Made by a program: the position numbers and the translations under genes. The notes under the pieces were generated by a model that ran no database searches, was not told the origin of the DNA, and worked only from the letters and a program-made list of their open reading frames with translations. Positions 9,126 to 16,281 of a stretch of DNA of 29,172 nucleotides are shown here, in pieces (position 1 is the stretch's first letter; each line of letters starts with the position of its first letter). The DNA comes from a virus, in the IMG/VR virus record IMGVR_UViG_3300007960_000128, positions 1-29,172 of that record; one strand, written 5' to 3'.

Positions 9126-9306
9126 TTCTGAACCACCGCCTGAACCACCATTTGACCCGCCGTATATAGACGTTCTGCATCTTCTTCATAGGTTGAGGTT
9201 TTCCGTATTTTATCCAACACTTACGACAAAAACCGTGGGGATAACCACGATATGTAGCCATTGCATTATAACAGCAATGTCTGTATTTCCAATCGGGATT
9301 AGGCAT
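9118..9306 (-). CDS. Cys-rich mini-protein
   Basis: 62 aa squeezed between the LAGLIDADG gene and the portal gene, overlapping both. It contains HCC (residues 10-12), H24, and CRKC (27-30), a plausible single zinc site, followed by a very basic, aromatic C-terminus (KWWFRRWFRNG). It starts PDWKYRH, which shares only the Trp with the tag motif. The overlaps suggest coupled translation. Function unknown; the same gene order in related genomes would confirm it is real. Confidence 0.62.
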   Translation of the reverse strand: MPNPDWKYRHCCYNAMATYRGYPHGFCRKCWIKYGKPQPMKKMQNVYIRRVKWWFRRWFRNG

Positions 9307-10894
9307 AACGGAACCCCTTTTCTAATTTTTCTTTGACTCCTTCGCTTTTTCGGAACGACCTAAGTTGGTTCCTATATTTAGTGAGCAAATCTCTAATAAT
9401 TTCGCTAGCAGATTTAGAGTTGAATCTATCATTAATCTTCCTTTCAAATTCTCTTACTGCTTCGTCAGGTAATTTTCTTAAGTCAGGATAAGTTTGTTCA
9501 AGACCTACTCTATCAAATTTAATAATAGTTCCAATACCTTCCAATTCATCCATCATAGACATTTTACTGTTGGCTTGAAATTTGGAAATATCATCAACAT
9601 AAATACCTTCTTTTGCAAAATCAAACCCAACGTGGTCTTTATGGTTCTCCCACTTCATTAACTTGAAGATTTCATCACAACGCTCTTTATACCAAGACTG
9701 AGATTTATGAGATTTCTTCATACGAACTAATTCAAGAAGTAATTCTGCATTACCTTTCTTCATTCTAAAATGAGGAAGACACTTAGTTAAAAGATTATAC
9801 ACATCATCTTGAGAATAGAAGTTAAGACGGTTCACGGGTCGGGTATCTTGTGGTGATTTTTGGTCTAAGTGAAGACGACCAAATCCAATGCTCTTATACA
9901 TTTCTTGCATAAAAGCCTTTCCTCTTTCGCCCGTAGCAATAAGACCAACGCGAGGATTATGGCTTCTATCCATAGTAATGTAACCATCTGAATCAATAAA
10001 GGCAGCCGTATATGCCCAAATGTTTTTCTTAATTTCCGAAGAAAATTTATATAAAGAACCATTGCTGTTAACTACATCTAATTTTCTAACAAGTTGAGAA
10101 ATAGATGAAGGGCTTGATGATTTATATAAAACACTAGGCATTGAATCATGAATTTGACCTGCACTAATTCCGGGAGAATCACATACTGCCTTTAAAATAA
10201 AGTCTTCGATTCTTTCCTTCTTAGACTTGGTAATTGATTGGTCTGAAATTTTAGCAATGCAATCTCTAAACTCTTTCTTTGCAACTTTCATAGTTTTCTG
10301 AAGAGAAGCGAAGTCTTTACCATAAGCCATATCTTTTTGATTTTGTTCTGCTTCCCAATACTTGCATAGAGAATCTACTACTTCTCGACGCATTTCCTTG
10401 TCTTTCATCTTATACAACTTGTGTAAGTCCTTTTCATTAAATCTCATTTTTATAAGAGCAGAGCGGTATGGGCTAACCCAATAAATTGAATCAATACACT
10501 TGCTGATGTGGTCTGAGTATGCTTCAATAAGAGTATCAATAGATTTACTCATTTTGTCTCTATCGTCCCCTTTCAACGCTCTTCTTGCTTTTCTGAGACT
10601 CTTAATCAAATCAGGGACAGTTTGCTCCTTGACAATGTATTCCTTTGGAAACACGTCTAGGTATTTTCTTGCTTGTGTAGCGTTGATACTTAAATCATTA
10701 GATAACTTGTTAATTTCTTCTAATTCGGAAAAAACAGGTCCAATGTTAAGAGAAGTAGCAATAGTGTCTGACATATTAAATTCAACACCTAAGACCCTTT
10801 TGGCCTCATCCTTAACTTCTTCTTCATCGTCTTTCAATTCGGCTAGCCTGTTCATCGTTTCCGATGCTTGTCTATATTCATCTGCTGTCGGCAT
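9299..10894 (-). CDS. Helical/winged-helix protein fused to a LAGLIDADG endonuclease domain
   Basis: 531 aa with AGGAGG upstream. Residues 1-220 are charged helices. Residues 225-285 look like a winged helix (ISAGQIHDSMPSVL, SSISQLVRKLDVV). Residues 293-415 match a single LAGLIDADG unit: YTAAFIDSDGYI with the motif's acidic residues, GLIATGERGKAFMQEMYKSI, then a helical second half. One motif implies a dimer. The last 110 residues are helical again. It sits between TerL-side genes and the portal and is not inserted in another gene, so it is not an intein or intron-encoded product by what is visible. It may be a free-standing homing endonuclease or a nuclease used in packaging. The domain call is fairly firm; the role is not. 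Confidence 0.82.
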   Translation of the reverse strand: MPTADEYRQASETMNRLAELKDDEEEVKDEAKRVLGVEFNMSDTIATSLNIGPVFSELEEINKLSNDLSINATQARKYLDVFPKEYIVKEQTVPDLIKSLRKARRALKGDDRDKMSKSIDTLIEAYSDHISKCIDSIYWVSPYRSALIKMRFNEKDLHKLYKMKDKEMRREVVDSLCKYWEAEQNQKDMAYGKDFASLQKTMKVAKKEFRDCIAKISDQSITKSKKERIEDFILKAVCDSPGISAGQIHDSMPSVLYKSSSPSSISQLVRKLDVVNSNGSLYKFSSEIKKNIWAYTAAFIDSDGYITMDRSHNPRVGLIATGERGKAFMQEMYKSIGFGRLHLDQKSPQDTRPVNRLNFYSQDDVYNLLTKCLPHFRMKKGNAELLLELVRMKKSHKSQSWYKERCDEIFKLMKWENHKDHVGFDFAKEGIYVDDISKFQANSKMSMMDELEGIGTIIKFDRVGLEQTYPDLRKLPDEAVREFERKINDRFNSKSASEIIRDLLTKYRNQLRSFRKSEGVKEKLEKGFRYA

Positions 10895-11678
10895 TTTTCT
10901 TCCTCCTTAACTGTTCTTTCCATTCTGAACGATATCTTTCAGTTCCGGCAGTTGTTGGGTCCATCTCATTAGGTAAATAATCCAAATCTAATACTCTTAC
11001 TATTTTGTCTGATAAGTCATGATTTTGCTCTATTAATTCTAATATTTCCTTTCTAGGTGCATATAAAACCTTAACTATTTCAACATCAAAATCCTGAATG
11101 ATTACTCCACCGTCAATGTCCCAAGTTCTATGCCAATAAATATAATAATTCGGCCACGGTCTTTCTGTTTTATTTTTATCTTTATCTTTAAAAGCCTGCC
11201 ATTTAGGATGGTCTTTTGGGATTTCATGACCAACGGTGTTTGACATTCGTCCTAACCTAAAAGCATCTAAATCTATAATTCCATATTCTAAAGCAACTTT
11301 ATTCCAATCAATATCATAAATTGTGCGTCCATCAATAATTCCAAATTTTAATGTAAAATCTATTAATTTATCTATAGTATCAATTCTATAAGAATGTAAA
11401 ACAGGTCTTTTAATTTCATATAAATGTTTAGTGGCAGGTTCTCTTATCTTTGCCGCCCCTTCCAAAAAATTCCATTCAGACCAAGATAAATCAGCGTCAG
11501 GATGAGAATACCAAAAACCTCCTCTTGGCTTAAAGTTAGTCCCTAAATCACTTGGCACTCTGAATTCTTTATGTATAATTGCTCTTTCTAAAGATAATGT
11601 AGATAAAACAATTAAGTTATTAGGATTAGCACTAGATACTAATTTTTTGTAATTTGGGATGAACATTTTCTTAACCAT
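10878..11678 (-). CDS. 266-aa protein, possible toxin/ADP-ribosyltransferase-like phage family
   Basis: 266 aa, 21 bases after the TerL stop. Near residue 51 it reads KPRGGFWYSHPDADLSWSEW, and further on DIDWNKVALEYGIIDLDAF and YYIYWHRTWDIDGG. This Gly-Phe-Trp-Ser, Trp...Glu-Trp, and late Trp-Asp pattern recalls a family of small phage proteins sometimes suspected of an ADP-ribosyltransferase-like fold; I know the pattern from memory only and cannot show catalytic residues. An enzyme packaged with or modifying virion or host proteins is possible. It ends overlapping the LAGLIDADG gene. Confidence 0.78.
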   Translation of the reverse strand: MVKKMFIPNYKKLVSSANPNNLIVLSTLSLERAIIHKEFRVPSDLGTNFKPRGGFWYSHPDADLSWSEWNFLEGAAKIREPATKHLYEIKRPVLHSYRIDTIDKLIDFTLKFGIIDGRTIYDIDWNKVALEYGIIDLDAFRLGRMSNTVGHEIPKDHPKWQAFKDKDKNKTERPWPNYYIYWHRTWDIDGGVIIQDFDVEIVKVLYAPRKEILELIEQNHDLSDKIVRVLDLDYLPNEMDPTTAGTERYRSEWKEQLRRKKNADSR

Positions 11679-11699
11679 GACCTTACCCCCATTACTCCC

Positions 11700-13127
11700 T
11701 CAAAAATTAAGACCTATGAAGCCCCGTTGTGGACGCGGTGTAGCCGTCGGACTGTTGCCGAATATGTCTAAGTCGTCGAGCAGAATGAAGGCTTCTGAGG
11801 CTTGATATGTGGCTGCATTCGCTAAGGCAAGACTCATCACCATATCGTCATGCGCCCCGATGCCTTCAAACTTGCCGGAGTCCGTAATAGCAAACATAGA
11901 CAATTCTTCGATTAGAGTAGAAGTAACTCTTCTGCTCTCTTCATTGCCATATGGGAAATGTAACTTCTTATTTTCAATGGTCATCTGTAAGTTGAGAATA
12001 ATCTCTTGCTTCTTACGTCTAGTGGTATTAAAGTCGTGAACATTAATATCTGCAACTTGTCGTAACTCCTGAGTAAATGACTTTGCGAAAGTGTTAGTTT
12101 CAAAAAGAACAACTTCAGGACGAAACATTGAGTTAATGAGTTTAACCTTCTGAATGTTCTCTCTAAACTCTACATTCTTAGAACGGTCAATATATACGAT
12201 GCTCTTATTTTCATTCTCGTCCATTTCAAGAACAGTAATTACGTTATAGTCACCATCTGTTGAAATTGCAGGGTCAACCCCTACATAGTATTTGTATCCT
12301 TCTCTTTTAAGTGGTTTCAAAATTAAATCTTTATTCTTAGCAAGGTCTAGATATTCTGGATTAAATAGGCTCATACCTGTTGAAATAGGAACACACAAGT
12401 ATTCTCTTGTGAACTTCAATGTTCCAATTTCAGACTTACGAGCCATGAGAGCATCGTAATTCCAACGCTCAGGCCACAAGGGTTCATTGAGAGAATTTAA
12501 ACATGGGTAGGTTCTAACAGTATAGGCTTCATTTTCAGCCAACTGTTGATAAATGTCAGTATAACTGAAAGGTGTTCCAATTACACGCAAAGATGCGGTG
12601 TGGTGAAGCGTAGGAATCATGTCTCCATAGAACCAATCAGTAACCTTTTGGATAGCGGTCATACTGAATTCTTTTAGAGGGTCGTCAATAATGATTTCTT
12701 GAGGGTGAAGGCCACGAATCTGAGAACCAACAGAACGCTCAAGGATTTGGTTTCCATTTGTGAGGGTAATGTTTCCGATAGCCCAACCGCGAGGAGGTTT
12801 AAATTTTTGAAGATAAGGATGGGTGAAGATTTTATCAATGTCTCTCATGTGAACCATAGTCTGCTTTTGGTTAGACGAAATGTATAGCATTTGATACGGA
12901 GGCTCTTGGAAAACTAAGTTCCATACCACCCAACTGTGCATAAATACAGATTTACCGTGGTCACGAGAACAAATGATAACTGTTCTTTGAGTATCATTCA
13001 TCAAATCATGCCATTCTTGAATGTAAGAAGGGAAATCGAAACCTAAGACCTGTTGAAAGAAATAAGGAAAAGAATTGGCGGATAATTTCATATCCATTGA
13101 TTCTTGTAGGTCAAAAGAGGCTTGCAT
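11700..13127 (-). CDS. terL: Terminase large subunit (TerL)
   Basis: 475 aa, the DNA-packaging motor. ATPase: Walker A-like CSRDHGKS (53-60), Walker B EIIIDD (144-149) and the coupling motif LRVIGTPFSYTD (180-191). RNase H-fold nuclease: YYVGVDPAIS with D285, VVLFETNTFAKS with E343, and GAHDDMVMSLALA with D427/D428, giving the metal-binding acidic triad. Length is normal for the family. It starts six bases after AAGGAGGTAA, a strong ribosome binding site that overlaps the stop of the upstream acetyltransferase-like gene. It would thread DNA through the portal encoded downstream. Confidence 0.96.
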   Translation of the reverse strand: MQASFDLQESMDMKLSANSFPYFFQQVLGFDFPSYIQEWHDLMNDTQRTVIICSRDHGKSVFMHSWVVWNLVFQEPPYQMLYISSNQKQTMVHMRDIDKIFTHPYLQKFKPPRGWAIGNITLTNGNQILERSVGSQIRGLHPQEIIIDDPLKEFSMTAIQKVTDWFYGDMIPTLHHTASLRVIGTPFSYTDIYQQLAENEAYTVRTYPCLNSLNEPLWPERWNYDALMARKSEIGTLKFTREYLCVPISTGMSLFNPEYLDLAKNKDLILKPLKREGYKYYVGVDPAISTDGDYNVITVLEMDENENKSIVYIDRSKNVEFRENIQKVKLINSMFRPEVVLFETNTFAKSFTQELRQVADINVHDFNTTRRKKQEIILNLQMTIENKKLHFPYGNEESRRVTSTLIEELSMFAITDSGKFEGIGAHDDMVMSLALANAATYQASEAFILLDDLDIFGNSPTATPRPQRGFIGLNF

Positions 13128-13131
13128 ATTT

Positions 13132-13632
13132 TTACCTCCTTAAAAGAACAAACCAATTTTTAGGCATTAAGAGATACATCTTTCTTAAAACGGTTCCGCC
13201 TCTTTCGTTAGCAACTTCTAATGCAGATTTAATTTCAGTTGGGATATCAGTATCTTGAATAAAGCCATCTTTAATTTGAATTTCTCTAAATCCCATTTTA
13301 TCAAGTAGTTTTTTACCTGCTGGAGAAGCGGCATTCGCTACGATGGGCTTATCGCCATGTGAGTCAATTACGTGTTTTGTTACTAAACTGCCTGCTCCCG
13401 GTTTATAACTCACAGCCCCTAAGGATAAATAAAAGTTATCCATTTCTCCTATTCCATAAGAAGCCACAGGTTTTCCTTCGTCATAAGCAATCCACCATTG
13501 GCCTGAAACTCTTTCAAAAACAGTATCTTTCAAGCCGACGTATCTTTCGGAGCGGGTTTTCCAATCAATCCCTGCATCAGCAAAAATTTTCTTAGTCTCT
13601 TGTTCAGAGAAACTTCTTTCGCTGATATTCAT
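13132..13632 (-). CDS. GNAT-like N-acetyltransferase with C-terminal Trp tag
   Basis: 166 aa just upstream of TerL. The acetyl-CoA-binding region is recognisable: SYKPGAGSLVTKHVID (75-90) in place of the usual Q/RxxGxG/A loop, then ANAASPAGKKLLDKMGFREI (99-118), the classic last-motif pattern of GNAT enzymes. Similar acetyltransferase-like proteins occur in phage structural operons, where their substrate is unknown. The C-terminus is PKNWFVLLRR, matching the operon's Trp tag; its last Arg codons also form part of the AGGAGG that serves TerL. Fold call moderate, substrate unknown. Confidence 0.8.
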   Translation of the reverse strand: MNISERSFSEQETKKIFADAGIDWKTRSERYVGLKDTVFERVSGQWWIAYDEGKPVASYGIGEMDNFYLSLGAVSYKPGAGSLVTKHVIDSHGDKPIVANAASPAGKKLLDKMGFREIQIKDGFIQDTDIPTEIKSALEVANERGGTVLRKMYLLMPKNWFVLLRR

Positions 13633-13636
13633 AAAA

Positions 13637-13990
13637 TCACGACCCCTTACGCCAATTTTTATTCTTTTTCTCTTTAGTCTTGCTTGGACTCCACTTTACT
13701 TTATCAGCCCACCATGCCGCAGACATTTTTCCTCGTTTGATATTCTTAGCATGGCGAGACTTAAATGCTTCTCGCTGTCCTGCTGTCTGATTTGTTTTAA
13801 CGCCTGCTTGACCGAATTTAATGTATTTTCCTTTTCCACCTTCAAAGGCCATAACGTGATGAGATTTACCTGAACCATCATTTAATCTTTGAGGACTATT
13901 TAGTCCTTTGAGTCCCTTTGCCTTGGCTCTTTCTAAAGCCTTTGACCTTTCGCTTTTGGGTTTCTTTTTAAGGACATCTTCCCAACTCAT
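13637..13990 (-). CDS. Basic phage protein, DUF6321-like, with N-terminal SWEDVLK tag
   Basis: 117 aa starting at an ATGA overlap. It begins MSWEDVLKKKPKSERS, a clean example of the tag. The body is strongly basic and contains FKSRHAKNIKRGKMSAAWWA followed by DKVKW, a pattern I associate with small conserved phage proteins annotated as DUF6321/DUF5872; the name is from memory. Such basic proteins could bind DNA inside the capsid. An internal, DNA-associated virion protein is the most economical reading, unproven. Confidence 0.78.
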   Translation of the reverse strand: MSWEDVLKKKPKSERSKALERAKAKGLKGLNSPQRLNDGSGKSHHVMAFEGGKGKYIKFGQAGVKTNQTAGQREAFKSRHAKNIKRGKMSAAWWADKVKWSPSKTKEKKNKNWRKGS

Positions 13991-14217
13991 TGTAATTCCT
14001 CTTGTGTGTTTCTCATTCTTTCTAAAACTGTAACAGCCCTACCCATATCACTAATAGCAGTTGCTAAATCGTTCATTTCCAAAGAATCAAATTCGCTGTT
14101 AGTTTTAGAATCGAAATGTTTAAATTGACTCATAGCCATCTGACTAATTTTTTTCATTTCTTTAATAAAAGAATCAATATCTTCAAAGTCTTCTTTCAAA
14201 ATAATTTTCCAAGTCAT
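13987..14217 (-). CDS. Small TWKIILK-tagged helical protein
   Basis: 76 aa, overlapping both neighbours by four bases. It begins MTWKIILKEDFEDIDSF; the rest is a two-helix acidic domain (SLEMNDLATAISDMGRAVTV). Apart from the tag it shares nothing obvious with other tagged proteins. Function unknown. Confidence 0.77.
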   Translation of the reverse strand: MTWKIILKEDFEDIDSFIKEMKKISQMAMSQFKHFDSKTNSEFDSLEMNDLATAISDMGRAVTVLERMRNTQEELQ

Positions 14218-14747
14218 AGCCCCATCCTCCTTTCTATGTTTCTTTTATTTGAGTATGTTAAATCATATTGTTCTAATGCTTCTTCATTAGTCAGTCCCGT
14301 TTCTTCTAACCATTGTGACCATTCGCTGCTTATAGAAATATTTATCATTGAACCTGACCGATGAATCATATCTTTAGGTAAATTATGTTCGTTCATTCTT
14401 TTAATACTTTCTAATTGAATGTCATTAGTCTCATGTTCTTCCATTAGACTTTCGATTAAGAAATTAGGTAATGCTACTTCATGCTCCTCAACGTAATGAT
14501 AAAGTCCCTCAGGGAAAACGTATTCATAATTGGTTAATTCACCTGAGCCTACTCTTTCTTGACAGATACGGCAAACAGAACTGCCCCTGAAACCTCTGAT
14601 GTAATCCGCGCTCTTCAACCTGTCGGCTACGGAAGCAACGTCATAAGTGGCGGAATTTGGCTTAGGCATTTTAATGTCGTCGTCCCAACTTCCCCAATAG
14701 CCCACTATTTTTAGCGGGGAAGCCTTAACAATATCTTTCCAATTCAG
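14214..14747 (-). CDS. Zinc-finger phage protein with tag read from a probable CTG start
   Basis: 177 aa if it starts at the CTG at 14747. The first ordinary start is the GTG at 14705, but the frame upstream stays open and encodes NWKDIVKASPLKIV, a perfect operon tag, back to the stop of the preceding gene. GGGGG lies about eight bases before the CTG. An ATG at 14752-14750 is in another frame and hits TGA after two codons, so the alternatives are CTG initiation, frameshifting, or an indel. The body has CRIC (C59, C62) and H84/H89 in PEGLYHYVEEHEVALP, a zinc-binding module common in phage proteins of unknown role. Confidence 0.7.
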   Translation of the reverse strand: MNWKDIVKASPLKIVGYWGSWDDDIKMPKPNSATYDVASVADRLKSADYIRGFRGSSVCRICQERVGSGELTNYEYVFPEGLYHYVEEHEVALPNFLIESLMEEHETNDIQLESIKRMNEHNLPKDMIHRSGSMINISISSEWSQWLEETGLTNEEALEQYDLTYSNKRNIERRMGL

Positions 14748-14748
14748 G

Positions 14749-15414
14749 TCATTTCCCCCAAATTTTATTGATTAACTCGCCTGCTTTTGGTAAAGGCTTA
14801 CCGTTATAATCTGTATATCTTTGCCTAGCCATACTAGCATTAATTGGGAAACGAGTCTTTGCTTCTCCTTTGAATCTTTTTTGAACTGCTAATTCCATAA
14901 GAATTAATTCATTACGCAATTTGTTAGTGCTTGCAGTTTGCCCAACCCATTGATATAGTTTCAGTAAATTTTTGTATCTATCTTTTAGAATTCTATTTGG
15001 AAATATAGACTTATCATTAGGGTCTCTTTTTTTAACAGATGGATGTTGTAAATACCTTCCTATTGCATTGAAAACATTATTACCAAATTGTGTTAAATAT
15101 GCTACATATTCAGTATCTTCATGGGTGCTCTCATGATTCGTAAAATATTCATCAAGTCTGGCAAATCCTACATCAGCAGCATGACCGCTTTCATGTGATA
15201 TTAATTTAGTATAAACTCTTGCAATTTCTTCATCTGTTGGTTCTCTTCCTAGAACTTGTCTAAGATTTCTGGCAATATTTGGTAAATTGACCTTTATAGT
15301 ATCAGAAGGTATGTTATAAATAGCCAAAGGCTGACTACTGCCAATTTCTCTATATGCTTCATCAGAATCCACAAAAAGGTCAATATCTACTTTTAATATA
15401 GAAAACCAATTCAT
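14749..15414 (-). CDS. Zincin-like metallopeptidase candidate with NWFSILK tag
   Basis: 221 aa from the ATG at 15414, which has AGGTG seven bases upstream; an in-frame GTG is three codons earlier. It opens MNWFSILKVDIDLF, a clear tag. Residues 74-78 read HESGH within LISHESGHAADVGFARLDEY, the HExxH zinc-binding helix of zincin peptidases. E99 or E102 in ESTHEDTEYVAY could be the third ligand. No signal peptide or membrane segment. It may be a virion-carried protease, for example for cell-envelope or maturation cleavage; the substrate is unknown. HExxH can occur by chance, but the helical context and length fit. Confidence 0.78.
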   Translation of the reverse strand: MNWFSILKVDIDLFVDSDEAYREIGSSQPLAIYNIPSDTIKVNLPNIARNLRQVLGREPTDEEIARVYTKLISHESGHAADVGFARLDEYFTNHESTHEDTEYVAYLTQFGNNVFNAIGRYLQHPSVKKRDPNDKSIFPNRILKDRYKNLLKLYQWVGQTASTNKLRNELILMELAVQKRFKGEAKTRFPINASMARQRYTDYNGKPLPKAGELINKIWGK

Positions 15415-15423
15415 GAGTAACAC

Positions 15424-15696
15424 CTAAGCCATTAATTCTTTTAATTCATCTATTCCTTTTCTATATTCCATGATTGTTTCTCGTTTTTCTTCTTCAGACA
15501 TATTAATGACGCCATCTATTAATCTTATATGTTCTTCAAGACTCCGTATTTCCTGAGCAATATAAGCATGGAGATTACTTCTTTTAACTCCTCGTATAAA
15601 TTCATCGAAGTATTCTTCGTCATACCATTCTAACATAAGTTCCTTGAATTTATCAACTGCCTCTTTTTCAAATTTAAGAACAGTCTTCCAATCCAT
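15424..15696 (-). CDS. DWKTVLK-tagged helical protein, paralogue of the gene at 21083-21340
   Basis: 90 aa, starting after AAAGGTGATTAA. It begins MDWKTVLKFEKEAVDKF and continues as three amphipathic helices. The gene at 21083-21340 has the same start, length and plan (tag, VDKF/VEKF, an EEY motif, a late helical hairpin), and even the same upstream bases GTGATTAA, so the two look like diverged duplicates. Function unknown. Confidence 0.77.
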   Translation of the reverse strand: MDWKTVLKFEKEAVDKFKELMLEWYDEEYFDEFIRGVKRSNLHAYIAQEIRSLEEHIRLIDGVINMSEEEKRETIMEYRKGIDELKELMA

Positions 15697-15700
15697 TTAA

Positions 15701-15976
15701 TCACCTTTGACTGAATTTTTTTCCTGTTGGAACGTGCTGCTTTCCTCGCTTGGTTCCTTCCTTTTTCTTTCTATCTTGATAATCTAATCTGTCTTTAGGA
15801 GTTACCTTATATGTTTTAACGGGCAACATTCTTTTACCTTCAGTTGTTGCAGGTGGGGTCTGACCTTTTTCTTTAGCACGATGTTGTGCTTGACTTCCCC
15901 ATTCCTCTTCCGTCCACCTCTTAAGGTTTTTTTGAGGTTCAGCCATAACCTTTAAGACTTCTTTCCAATCAGTCAC
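15701..15976 (-). CDS. Basic DWKEVLK-tagged protein
   Basis: 91 aa from the GTG at 15976, preferred to the GTG at 15988 because AGGTGGTGG lies at the right distance. It begins MTDWKEVLKVMAEPQ, a clear tag, and is then very basic and probably unstructured (KRWTEEEWGSQAQHRAKEK, GTKRGKQHVPTGKKFSQR). That composition suggests a nucleic-acid-binding internal protein, by inference. Confidence 0.73.
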   Translation of the reverse strand: MTDWKEVLKVMAEPQKNLKRWTEEEWGSQAQHRAKEKGQTPPATTEGKRMLPVKTYKVTPKDRLDYQDRKKKEGTKRGKQHVPTGKKFSQR

Positions 15977-16277
15977 GATAGCCACCACCTGCGCGTTTAT
16001 ATGCCTGTGCTAACATTTGGGCTTTTCGAGCAGACCATTGACCGGGTTTTCCACCCTTTCCTTCTCTTTTTATTTTATTGAAAAGGCGACGACGGAGAGC
16101 AGGCTTCGTGTAATTGCCCGCTGAATTGACCGTGGACTTCTTCTTGAGAACCTCTTCCCACTTCTTAACGTAACCGCTTGCATAGGCAGCAGCCGCTACT
16201 TCTTCCGCCTTTTTACGGGAAGGAAAAGGGCCTTTGCTGCCCCAATACCAACCATCTTTACGTTGCTGAATAGGCAT
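15969..16277 (-). CDS. Basic phage protein with internal KWEEVLK tag
   Basis: 102 aa from the ATG at 16277, which follows GGTGATATT; the longer frame to 16331 overlaps the preceding gene. Three parts: DGWYWGSKGPFPSRKKAEEV (8-27), a short module frequent in phage proteins; the tag peptide at VKKWEEVLKKKST with W40; and a basic C-terminus with GKPGQWSARKAQMLAQAYKR, also widespread in phages, ending GGGYRD. Here the tag sits between two modules rather than at the end, as if the protein were a fusion. Likely an internal or DNA-binding virion protein. Confidence 0.77.
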   Translation of the reverse strand: MPIQQRKDGWYWGSKGPFPSRKKAEEVAAAAYASGYVKKWEEVLKKKSTVNSAGNYTKPALRRRLFNKIKREGKGGKPGQWSARKAQMLAQAYKRAGGGYRD

Positions 16278-16281
16278 AATA

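Noticed and set aside
11947-11954. Another CCATATGG, inside TerL
   Set aside because: It lacks the CAAAG and CTTTG arms and lies in coding sequence; chance occurrence.
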